Shown piece after piece: positions 1-6,362 of a stretch of 8,357 nt of DNA. Below the pieces are notes generated by a model. That model searched no databases. It was not told the origin of the DNA and saw only the letters and a list, made by a program, of their open reading frames with translations. Source of the DNA: Oscillospiraceae bacterium. GTDB lineage: Bacteria > Bacillota > Clostridia > Oscillospirales > Oscillospiraceae. Each line of letters opens with the position of its first letter. Position 1 is the stretch's first letter. The position numbers and the translations under genes were made by a program. Location of the stretch: the NCBI GenBank assembly GCA_017620315.1, contig JAFZQQ010000081.1:1-8357 (forward strand), written 5' to 3'.

Positions 1-1556
1 CGCTTGTTTTCCGCCTTGATCTTTCCGAGCTGATCCAGAACGCTTGCGTCGTCATCCGATTTTTCAAGCTCGCGCAGCTTGTCGGCGTGAAGCAGATAGT
101 CGTCGCCTATGCAGTCGCAGATAAGGCCGTGCAGCTTTGGGTTCGCCTCGGCAAGCCAGCGGCGGTGGTCTATGCCGTTGGTCACGTTCATGAACTTGCC
201 GGGTTCGATGCGGCAGGCGTCTGCAAAGACGTCGCGACGGAGTATGTCGGAGTGCAGCGCGCTCACGCCGTTGACCGCATAGCAGGCGCAGACGCAGAGG
301 TTCGCCATGCGCACCTCGTTGTCCCAGATGATCGCCATGCGCGCAACGCGTCCGTCGCCCTGGCCGAAGCGTACCTCAAGCTCCGCCTGATAGCGGCGCG
401 CGATCTCGCGCACGATGTCCCAGATGCGCGGCAGCAGAGTCTCGAACAGCTCCTGCGGCCAGCGCTCAAGCGCCTCGGCCAGTACGGTGTGGTTGGTGTA
501 GGCGACGGATTTGCGGACGATGTTCCACGCCTCGTCCCACTCATAGCCCTCCTCGTCGAGCAGGATGCGCATCAGCTCCGGGATGACGAGCGCGGGGTGT
601 GTGTCATTGATCTGCAAAACGTGCTTTTCGTGGAAATTGCGCAGCGTGCCGTACTGTGCGCGGTGCTTGCGCGTGATGGACTGCACCGTTGCCGAGACGA
701 AAAAGTACTGCTGGCGCAGGCGCAGGGATTTGCCCTCGTAATGGTTGTCGTCGGGATAGAGCACCTTGGCGATGACCTCCGCCATGGCCTGCTGCTCGAC
801 CGCCTTCAGGTATTCGCCGGAGGAGTAGAGCGACATATCCACAGGCGTCGGGGACTTTGCATCCCAGAGGCGCAGCACGTTCGTGTGCTCGGTGTTGTAG
901 CCGGCGATCACCATGTCGCGCGGCACCGCGAGAACGCTGGTATAGCCCACAAGCTCTGGGCGGTTAACATTGTTTTCCCAACGGTCGACAACGCGCCCGC
1001 CGAAGCGTACCTCCTCGCTCTCGTCGGTTTTGGTGATGAGCCACGAATCGCCGAGCTCCAGCCAGTTGTCGGCAAGCTCGACCTGCTGCCCGTCGACGAT
1101 CTTCTGCTTGAAGATGCCCAGCTCGTAGCAGATGGAGTAGCCCGTGGCGGGGACCTCGAGCGTTGTCATGGCCTCGAGATAGCACGCGGCGAGACGCCCG
1201 AGACCACCGTTGCCCAGTCCTGCGTCGGGCTCCGCCTCAAAGATGTCGCCGGGGTCAAAGCCAAGGAACTTGACGGCCTCCTTCATCGGCTCAAGCACGC
1301 CGAGGTTGAAGGCATTTTTCTCAAGCGACCTGCCCATGAGAAATTCCATCGAAAGATAATGTACCTGGCGCTGCTGTTCAAGCTGAACGAGCTTGTTGGT
1401 CGCGAGGTTGTTTGCGCCCATAATGTCGCGAAGCACCATCGCGCAGGCCTTGAACATCTGCTCGTTGGTCGCCTGATCGGCTGTGCGCCCGAAATTGCGC
1501 TGAAGCTTTCCCAGAATAAGCTGGGCGAGCCGCTCTTTTTTGTATGTATCCGTCAT
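1..1556 (-). CDS. glgP: Glycogen/starch/maltodextrin phosphorylase, N-terminal 518 residues (partial)
   Basis: A family 35 glycosyltransferase: it phosphorolyses alpha-1,4-glucan chains in the cytoplasm to glucose-1-phosphate, using pyridoxal phosphate. Reading down the minus strand from ATG at 1556 gives an unbroken frame to the window edge. Family signatures appear in the correct order: YLSMEFLMGRSL (residues 67-78), GLGNGGLGRL (113-122), YPDDNHYEGK (267-276), INDTHPALVIPEL (from about 316), YTNHTVLAEALERW, NGVSALHSDIL (His435) and TNGIDHRRWL (459-468). Bacterial enzymes are about 800 residues, so roughly a third is missing, including the PLP-binding lysine, which lies beyond position 1. 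The start is fixed by GGGAGG 7 nt upstream and a consensus promoter further up. No frameshift or stop is seen in the visible part. The identification is secure; preference for glycogen or maltodextrin cannot be read from the sequence. Confidence 0.96.
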   Translation of the reverse strand, partial: MTDTYKKERLAQLILGKLQRNFGRTADQATNEQMFKACAMVLRDIMGANNLATNKLVQLEQQRQVHYLSMEFLMGRSLEKNAFNLGVLEPMKEAVKFLGFDPGDIFEAEPDAGLGNGGLGRLAACYLEAMTTLEVPATGYSICYELGIFKQKIVDGQQVELADNWLELGDSWLITKTDESEEVRFGGRVVDRWENNVNRPELVGYTSVLAVPRDMVIAGYNTEHTNVLRLWDAKSPTPVDMSLYSSGEYLKAVEQQAMAEVIAKVLYPDDNHYEGKSLRLRQQYFFVSATVQSITRKHRAQYGTLRNFHEKHVLQINDTHPALVIPELMRILLDEEGYEWDEAWNIVRKSVAYTNHTVLAEALERWPQELFETLLPRIWDIVREIARRYQAELEVRFGQGDGRVARMAIIWDNEVRMANLCVCACYAVNGVSALHSDILRRDVFADACRIEPGKFMNVTNGIDHRRWLAEANPKLHGLICDCIGDDYLLHADKLRELEKSDDDASVLDQLGKIKAENK

Positions 1557-1616
1557 TGAAAGGCCTCCCATAAACAAATTTTGCACAAATCCGGCACTGC
1601 GGCTTATTACCATGAC

Positions 1617-1645
1617 AGAATAGCACATTTTTTCACCGGGGTCAA
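1617..1645 (-). promoter_or_regulatory. Sigma-A-type promoter of glgP
   Basis: On the minus strand, TTGACC (1640-1645) is separated by exactly 17 bp from TATTCT (1617-1622). Both hexamers are close to the sigma-A consensus. The predicted start lies near 1610, giving a leader of about 55 nt that ends in the GGGAGG ribosome binding site of glgP. Seen by eye only; not experimentally supported. Confidence 0.7.
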
Positions 1646-1654
1646 TTCAATAAG

Positions 1655-1683
1655 TTGAAAAGTGCGCGGTTCCGTTGTATAAT
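1655..1683 (+). promoter_or_regulatory. Sigma-A-type promoter of the VWA-AEC operon
   Basis: TTGAAA (1655-1660), a 17-bp spacer and a perfect TATAAT (1678-1683). The expected transcription start is near 1690, about 30 nt before the GTG start at 1720. This promoter overlaps the upstream in-frame TTG at 1675, which therefore cannot be the initiation codon of this transcript. Its -35 box lies 9 bp from the -35 box of the divergent glgP promoter. Confidence 0.78.
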
Positions 1684-1701
1684 CCCTTCATTGAGCGAAA
1701 C

Positions 1702-1713
1702 GGAAGGGGGGGG
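1702..1713 (+). promoter_or_regulatory. G-rich ribosome binding site with an 8-G run
   Basis: GGAAGGGGGGGG ends 6 nt before the GTG start at 1720. It can pair with the 3' end of 16S rRNA in several registers, which supports GTG over the upstream TTG. The uninterrupted run of eight G (1706-1713) is unusual for this genome segment. Confidence 0.65.
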
Positions 1714-1719
1714 ACGGCG

Positions 1720-2919
1720 GTGTTCGTCGGTTTTTTCTATCTGCTGCGCGCACATGGCTTCCGCGTGACGATAGGCGAGTGGATGACGCTCATGGAGGCG
1801 CTTGTAAAAGGGCTGCACCGCTGCTCCTTCACGGGATTTTACGAGCTCTGCCGCGCGGTGCTGGTCCACAGCGAGGCGGATTACGACAAATTTGACAGCG
1901 TTTTCCTCGAGTATTTCGACGGCGTGCCGTTTCCCGAGGACAAGCTGCCGGAGGAGCTGCTGCGCTGGCTTGAGCGTCCGGGTGACGTGATGCGGGAGCT
2001 GCGCGACTTTCTTCTCGCCGAGGGTTATGACCGAAAGACGGTCGAGGAGATGCTCAAGGCGTTTGAGGAGCGCCTGCGGGAGCAGACCGAGGAGCACAAC
2101 GGCGGCAGCTATTGGATCGGCACCGGAGGCTATAGCAATTTCGGACACAGCGGTCATGCGCCGCAGGGCATCCGCGTTGGCGGGCAGAGCATGCACCGCC
2201 GAGCCTTTCAGGTGGCGGGGGAGCGGCGTTTCCGCGACTTCCGCAAGGACAATACGCTTGATATCCGCCAGTTTCAGATGGCTTTCCGCCTGCTGCGCCA
2301 ATACTCCGACCGCGCGCTTGGCGAGAAGACCGAGCTGGATGTGGACGCCACGGTCCGCGCCACGAGCGACAAGGGAGGCGTTCTGGACATCCGCCGGAAG
2401 CGCCCGCGCCGCAATACGGTCAAGGTGCTTATGCTGATGGACTCCGGCGGCTCGATGGACTACTACTCCGGGCTTTGCTCCATGCTCTTTCAAGCAGCGG
2501 TCAGGGACAACCGCTTCAAGGAACTGCGTGTCTACTATTTTCACAACTGCCTCACGCCCTCGCTTTACACCGCGCCGCAGCTCCGGCGCGAGCAGTCGGT
2601 CTCGACCGAGTGGGTGCTGAAGAACTTTGACGGAGAATACAAGGTCATCGTCGTGGGCGACGCGATGATGGATATGTACGAACTGATGCAAAAGCGGTGG
2701 GACTGGCGCACGAACGAGGCAAGGTATTCCGGGATGGACTATATCAAGCGCTTCGGAGAGCATTATCCGCACATGGTCTGGCTCAACCCCGAGCCCCCGC
2801 CCTCATGGAGCGGCTATTGGGGCGAGAGCTACGGCGTGATCGCGCGCGAGACAGACATGTTCCCGCTTTCGGTCTCGGGGCTTGAAAGAGCGATGAAAAA
2901 GCTGCTCTCAAGCAGATAA
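1720..2919 (+). CDS. VWA domain-containing protein, CoxE-like (COG3825-type), function unknown
   Basis: A 399-residue cytoplasmic protein with no signal peptide or membrane segment. The N-terminal half is helical and charged. A glycine-rich segment follows at about residues 134-155 (GTGGYSNFGHSG, then GIRVGG), a feature I recall from this CoxE/COG3825 group. A C-terminal VWA domain starts near residue 233 with a MIDAS-like DSGGSMD (Asp241) and continues through YYFHNC and VVGDAMM. The metal-site motif is DxGxS rather than the classical DxSxS, as I recall for this group. Relatives usually work beside a MoxR-type AAA+ ATPase, sometimes in metalloenzyme maturation, but none is next to it here. 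The start is GTG at 1720, because a longer in-frame TTG (1675) sits inside the promoter; a G-rich Shine-Dalgarno (1702-1713) ends 6 nt before the GTG. The downstream transporter follows after 10 bp. Family assignment is good; biological role unknown. Confidence 0.88.
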   Translation: MFVGFFYLLRAHGFRVTIGEWMTLMEALVKGLHRCSFTGFYELCRAVLVHSEADYDKFDSVFLEYFDGVPFPEDKLPEELLRWLERPGDVMRELRDFLLAEGYDRKTVEEMLKAFEERLREQTEEHNGGSYWIGTGGYSNFGHSGHAPQGIRVGGQSMHRRAFQVAGERRFRDFRKDNTLDIRQFQMAFRLLRQYSDRALGEKTELDVDATVRATSDKGGVLDIRRKRPRRNTVKVLMLMDSGGSMDYYSGLCSMLFQAAVRDNRFKELRVYYFHNCLTPSLYTAPQLRREQSVSTEWVLKNFDGEYKVIVVGDAMMDMYELMQKRWDWRTNEARYSGMDYIKRFGEHYPHMVWLNPEPPPSWSGYWGESYGVIARETDMFPLSVSGLERAMKKLLSSR

Positions 2920-2929
2920 GGGGTGTGCG

Positions 2930-3862
2930 ATGGAAAGCTTTTTTAACGCGGTCGGCTCGGTCACGATCATCCTGCTGCTCACCGCGACGGGGTACCTCTG
3001 CGGCGCGAAGGGCTGGATGAAGGCGGAGAGCAAGGCGTTTATCAGTAAGCTGCTCATGACGATAGCCGTGCCCTGCATGTGCATCAGCGGGCTTCGCGGC
3101 AACCTGACGCGCGATATGCTCGCGGGCTCCGTGCGTCTTCTTGCGGTGCCGTTTCTCTGCAACGCGGCCGGCTTTGTGCTGTCATTTCTTGCGGCGAGGC
3201 TTATGAAGCTGCCGCGGAAAAGCCTTGGAGTGTTTCTGGTCATGTGCAGTCTCTCGAACGCGATGTTCATCGGCTATCCGATGTGCTACGAGCTCTTCGG
3301 CGAGGAATGCGTGCCCTATGTGATGCTCTACTATTTCGCGAACACCTGCTTCACGCAGACCGTCGCCATGGGGCTTATCCGCTGGTCGGGCGGAAGCGGC
3401 GGAACAACCTGGAAGGACGGGCTCAAATTCCTCACGACGCCCACCGTGATCGCACTGTTTATCGGCTTTATGCTGGTTTTGCTGGACATAGAGCTGCCGT
3501 CGTTCATCGGCTCGTATATGCGCTATGTGAGCGGGCTGGTCACGCCGGTCGCGCTGATACTGGTCGGCTATATCATCTATGAGATCGGGCTTGACAAGCT
3601 GCGCCTTGACCGCACGCTTGCCGTCGCGCTCGGCTTCCGCTTTCTGCTTGCCCCGGCGACCTATGCCCTCTGCTGCGCGCTCTTCGGCGTGAGCGGGCTC
3701 GCGCGCAGCACCTTCCTTGGGGAGGGCACGATGCCGGTGGTGACGCAGACGGTGGTCGCCGCCGCGCAGTACAGCGCGGACGAGCGCCTTGCCGCCGAGG
3801 GCGCCGCCCTCTCGACCCTCGCATGTTTTATCGTGATACCCGTGCTGATGCTCGTGATATAA
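2930..3862 (+). CDS. AEC family transporter (auxin efflux carrier type)
   Basis: A 310-residue integral membrane protein of the AEC/Mem_trans family (PF03547), whose bacterial members export small organic acids or related metabolites. About ten hydrophobic segments can be seen, five in each half: roughly residues 4-24, 35-56, 64-92, 97-123 and 128-152, then 169-190, 199-220, 226-254, 262-283 and 293-310. A charged, glycine-rich loop (GGSGGTTWKDG) lies between the halves. The fourth helix carries the family-typical broken-helix region (SLSNAMFIGYP), and a second such region lies near GTMPVVTQT. Length is typical. ATG 2930 has AAGGGG 6 nt upstream, beginning just inside the preceding stop codon region, so the gene is almost certainly co-transcribed and perhaps translationally coupled with the VWA gene. 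The substrate cannot be predicted. No convincing intrinsic terminator follows the stop. Confidence 0.92.
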   Translation: MESFFNAVGSVTIILLLTATGYLCGAKGWMKAESKAFISKLLMTIAVPCMCISGLRGNLTRDMLAGSVRLLAVPFLCNAAGFVLSFLAARLMKLPRKSLGVFLVMCSLSNAMFIGYPMCYELFGEECVPYVMLYYFANTCFTQTVAMGLIRWSGGSGGTTWKDGLKFLTTPTVIALFIGFMLVLLDIELPSFIGSYMRYVSGLVTPVALILVGYIIYEIGLDKLRLDRTLAVALGFRFLLAPATYALCCALFGVSGLARSTFLGEGTMPVVTQTVVAAAQYSADERLAAEGAALSTLACFIVIPVLMLVI

Positions 3863-3889
3863 AACACGGCGGATTCTTCCTGTTATTTG

Positions 3890-3917
3890 TTGCTTTTTCT
3901 GAAATTAATACTATAAT
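3890..3917 (+). promoter_or_regulatory. Probable promoter of the hydrogenase-chemoreceptor gene
   Basis: TTGCTT (3890-3895), a 16-bp spacer and a perfect TATAAT (3912-3917), in an AT-rich island between two GC-rich genes. The predicted start near 3924 leaves a leader of about 65 nt. The -10 is strong and the -35 moderate. I see no clear Rex-type or other known operator in the leader. Confidence 0.6.
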
Positions 3918-3976
3918 AATATCATTAGCGAATAGCAATTGACTTGGAAAACGCTGCATTTTGGAGAGAACTCATT

Positions 3977-3984
3977 GGAGGAGG
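3977..3984 (+). promoter_or_regulatory. Strong ribosome binding site fixing the start at 3991
   Basis: GGAGGAGG followed by a 6-nt spacer and ATG. It settles the start choice against the in-frame TTG at 3961, which lies upstream of this site. Confidence 0.85.
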
Positions 3985-3990
3985 AACACT

Positions 3991-5901
3991 ATGGGCTTGG
4001 TATTCACAAATGAAAACTGTGTCGGCTGCAACCGCTGTATCAGCGCCTGCTCCTGCGAGGGCGCCAATGTTGCCGTGGAGCGCGGCGGCGTAAACACCAT
4101 TCAGGTCGATCCCAACCGCTGTGTGGCGTGCGGCGCGTGCTTTGACGTCTGCGCACATAACGCACGCGCCTACAACGACGACACGGAGGAGTTTTTTGCC
4201 GCGCTGAGCCGCGGAGAGAACGTGTCCATCCTGATCGCGCCGGCATTTAAGGCAAATTTCGCGCAGAGTTACAAAACAGTCCTCGGACAGCTCAAGGGCG
4301 CGGGCGTCAACCGCATCCTCGACGTGTCCTTCGGCGCGGACATATGCACTTGGGGCTACATCAAGTACATCACCGAGCACCGTTTCTACGGCGGTATCTC
4401 CCAGCCTTGTCCTGCCGTGGTGGGATATATCGAGAAATATCTGCCGGAGCTGATCGACAAGCTTATGCCGGTCCACAGCCCTATGATGTGCGCCGCCGTT
4501 TACCTCAAAAAATACGCGGGCGTGGCGGACAAGCTGGCCTTCATCAGCCCGTGCATCGCCAAGAAGAACGAGATTTCCGACACCAATTGCGGGGGCTATA
4601 TCACCTATAACGTCACGTTCAATCATCTGGCGGAATACCTCAGGCACCATCCCTTCTCCGCGAGACCCTACGAGGAGGAGCACGAGTTCGGCCTTGGCAG
4701 TATCTATCCGATGCCGGGCGGGCTGAAGGAGAATGTGTACTGGCTGCTCGGCGAGGACGCGTTCATCCGCCAGATGGAGGGCGAGAGCCACATGTACCAC
4801 TATCTGGAGCAGAACAAGAACCGCCTGCGTGAAGGGAATACTCCGTATCTGTTTGTCGACGCGCTCAACTGCATCGGCGGCTGCCTGTACGGGACGGGCA
4901 TCGAACCCGCCAACAACGACAACGAGGATGTTTTTGCCGCCCTTCAGCGCATCAAGGTGGAAAGCAAGGACGGCAAGCTCCGCTCACCGTGGGGCAAAAA
5001 GCTTACCCCTGCACAGCGCCTTCACAATCTTAACCGCCAGTTTGCCTCGCTCAAGCTGAGCGACTTCATCCGCCACTACACCGACAAAAGCGCACTTTGC
5101 CGCTTCAAGACGCCCAGCCCGGCTGAGGAGGAAGAGATCTTCCGCACCATGCTCAAGGATACTCCGGAGAAGCGGAAGATCAACTGCGGCTGCTGCGGTT
5201 ATCAGACCTGCCGCGAGATGGCGCACGCCATTTTCAACGGCTTTAATTACAAGGACAACTGCGTCCATTATATCAAGGACTTCTCCGTCCGTGAGCGCGA
5301 GGAGATCGAGGAGCTGACGCGGCAGGGAACGGAGCGGCGCAGCAGCATCCTCCGGGAGATCGGCGAGAGCTTCGACCGCCTTACCGAACCGCTGCGGCTG
5401 GTGAGCGAGAAGAGCGCCGCCAACGCCGCCAGCGCCGACGAGATCGGCGAGGCGATGCAGCGCGTCGGCGAGATGGCACGCCGTTTCAAGCAGGTGCTCG
5501 ACGAGATCCAGCACAACCTTGATGCGCTGGAGGAGAACAACGCGCAGGTGATCGACATTTCGCAGCAGACCAATCTGCTTGCCGTCAACGCCGCAATCGA
5601 GGCGGCGCGCGCGGGCGTCGCGGGCAAGAGCTTCGCCGTGGTCGCGGGCGAGATCAAGACGCTGGCGGATAAATCCAGCAAGACCGCAAGCAACAGCAAT
5701 AGCAGCAACAAGGATATCCACACCACCGTGCGCGCGCTGCTCGACGACATGGAGGAGCTGCTCGGCCTGGTCGACGTCGTTTCCGCCAAAACCACGGAAA
5801 TGATCAGCGCCGTGGAGGACTCTACCAATGCGGTGGAGTCGATGCGGCAGATCACGGACGAGGTGAAGTCCGACATGGACCGCACAGCGAATGAAACCTG
5901 A
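3991..5901 (+). CDS. Sensory [FeFe]-hydrogenase-like protein fused to a methyl-accepting chemotaxis signalling domain
   Basis: A 636-residue soluble protein. Domains in order: a 2[4Fe-4S] ferredoxin (Cys10/13/16/20 and 44/47/50/54); an [FeFe]-hydrogenase H-cluster domain (about 75-370) with L1 SQPCP (Cys140), L2 SPCIAKK (Cys188) and L3 CIGGC (Cys294, Cys298); a second Fe-S module with Cys399/402/407/424 (CGCCGYQTC, as in the PF04060 family); and from about 430 a coiled coil with the chemoreceptor hairpin tip [18 protein letters not shown] (525-542) and [12 protein letters not shown]. All four H-cluster cysteines are present, but the proton-relay cysteine before Cys140 is Pro139, as expected of a sensor rather than a fast catalyst. 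There are no membrane segments and no C-terminal receptor pentapeptide. Inferred role: cytoplasmic H2 or redox sensing with output to CheA/CheW or a similar partner. ATG 3991 is chosen because GGAGGAGG (3977-3984) lies 6 nt upstream; an in-frame TTG at 3961 has no such site. It is transcribed alone, from its own promoter to a strong terminator. Confidence 0.93.
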   Translation: MGLVFTNENCVGCNRCISACSCEGANVAVERGGVNTIQVDPNRCVACGACFDVCAHNARAYNDDTEEFFAALSRGENVSILIAPAFKANFAQSYKTVLGQLKGAGVNRILDVSFGADICTWGYIKYITEHRFYGGISQPCPAVVGYIEKYLPELIDKLMPVHSPMMCAAVYLKKYAGVADKLAFISPCIAKKNEISDTNCGGYITYNVTFNHLAEYLRHHPFSARPYEEEHEFGLGSIYPMPGGLKENVYWLLGEDAFIRQMEGESHMYHYLEQNKNRLREGNTPYLFVDALNCIGGCLYGTGIEPANNDNEDVFAALQRIKVESKDGKLRSPWGKKLTPAQRLHNLNRQFASLKLSDFIRHYTDKSALCRFKTPSPAEEEEIFRTMLKDTPEKRKINCGCCGYQTCREMAHAIFNGFNYKDNCVHYIKDFSVREREEIEELTRQGTERRSSILREIGESFDRLTEPLRLVSEKSAANAASADEIGEAMQRVGEMARRFKQVLDEIQHNLDALEENNAQVIDISQQTNLLAVNAAIEAARAGVAGKSFAVVAGEIKTLADKSSKTASNSNSSNKDIHTTVRALLDDMEELLGLVDVVSAKTTEMISAVEDSTNAVESMRQITDEVKSDMDRTANET

Positions 5902-5921
5902 TAAAGCGATGAAATGAACAA

Positions 5922-5972
5922 AACTCCGCCGGACGCTTAACTGGGAAGCCGTCCGGCGGAGTTCTGTTTTTT
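5922..5972 (+). terminator. Strong intrinsic terminator of the hydrogenase-chemoreceptor gene
   Basis: A perfect 14-bp stem pairs AACTCCGCCGGACG (5922-5935) with CGTCCGGCGGAGTT (5950-5963). It closes a 14-nt loop in which CTT and AAG can also pair. CTG and a run of six T (5967-5972) follow. It begins 21 nt after the TGA stop. Confidence 0.93.
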
Positions 5973-6018
5973 CCCGCAGGGGGAGTATTTTGCGCTGCGG
6001 CGCGGGGTGTGGGTTCAT

Positions 6019-6067
6019 TCTGAAAACGGTTTTTTCTTTTGGCGCAAAAGAAAAAACCTTTTTCAGA
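6019..6067. repeat. Long near-perfect hairpin (palindromic element)
   Basis: TCTGAAAA (6019-6026) and GGTTTTTTCTTTTG (6028-6041) pair with CAAAAGAAAAAACC (6045-6058) and TTTTCAGA (6060-6067). This gives 22 of 23 paired positions, one C/T mismatch (6027/6059) and a 3-nt GCG loop. The stem is mostly A/T in an otherwise GC-rich background. It could be a dispersed palindromic repeat or a transcript-end structure. There is no U-run immediately after the stem on either strand, so it is not a classical intrinsic terminator. Confidence 0.8.
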
Positions 6068-6302
6068 CTTCCCAAAAAAGAAAAACATTGCAGCGCTGAC
6101 GGATAGTGCGGTTGAAGCCGGATCGGCGCAAGAAGCTTGAATACGTCGCTGCCCGCATGCCGCTTGCGCTGCGTTTACAACAGCCGCAGCCGTCGTGCCC
6201 CGCATCGACCGCGCCTTGTAAAGCGCAGCCCGCGACTGCCTAACCGCCTGTCTGCATATATACAGATGATAATTAATGAACACATAACGCAATCATGTAA
6301 AT

Positions 6303-6346
6303 CCGAGGGAGGCGGCTTCGCTTGAAGCGCCTCCCTTGCGGTTTTT
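6303..6346. terminator. Terminator-like hairpin between the convergent genes
   Basis: The stem pairs GGGAGGCG (6307-6314) with CGCCTCCC (6328-6335), continues inward with CTTC/GAAG around the loop GCTT, and has an outer CCG (6303-6305) pairing with CGG (6339-6341). On the plus strand it is followed at once by five T (6342-6346). On the minus strand, where the neighbouring SLH gene ends at 6363, only ATTTACATG follows. It probably ends minus-strand transcription by position, but its T-tract favours plus-strand termination. Confidence 0.68.
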
Positions 6347-6362
6347 CTATTGTAAAACTACC

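Larger units (their letters stand above)
5973..6362. other. Gene-free intergenic region between convergent genes
   Basis: About 390 bases with no credible gene on either strand. Short open frames here lack ribosome binding sites and coding character. It holds a long T/A-rich hairpin (6019-6067), a terminator-like hairpin (6303-6346), an imperfect 16-bp palindrome around CATATATA (6252-6267) and an AT-rich patch (6256-6302). The GC-rich parts include a 10-nt direct repeat TTGCGCTGCG (5990-5999 and 6164-6173), which may be chance. I found no convincing promoter on either strand, so a small RNA is possible but unsupported. Confidence 0.6.

Noticed and set aside
87..1559. Long plus-strand open frame (490 codons) opposite glgP
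   Set aside because: It is antisense to an unmistakable glycogen phosphorylase with all family motifs. Its own translation has no recognisable domain and owes its length to high-GC codon bias.
1642..2772. Minus-strand open frame opposite the VWA gene
   Set aside because: The plus strand has the promoter, ribosome binding site and VWA motifs; the minus-strand product resembles nothing and overlaps the divergent promoter.
3863..3911. Terminator after the AEC transporter gene
   Set aside because: There is a T-rich stretch (3893-3899) but no stable stem before it, so termination here is not supported.
3923..3990. Rex, Fur or riboswitch element in the hydrogenase leader
   Set aside because: No match to a Rex-type inverted repeat and no stable conserved fold could be seen by eye; only the promoter and ribosome binding site are supported.
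4984..6075. Minus-strand open frame opposite the chemoreceptor part
   Set aside because: It reads backwards through the intrinsic terminator and the conserved signalling domain; a shadow caused by GC-rich codons.
5990..6173. Direct repeat TTGCGCTGCG (5990-5999, 6164-6173) as flanks of a mobile element
   Set aside because: Ten bases of GC-rich sequence can recur by chance, there are no terminal inverted repeats at these borders and no transposase between them.
6137..6325. Small plus-strand open frame in the intergenic region
   Set aside because: TTG start without a ribosome binding site, arginine-rich low-quality translation, and an end that runs into the terminator-like hairpin.
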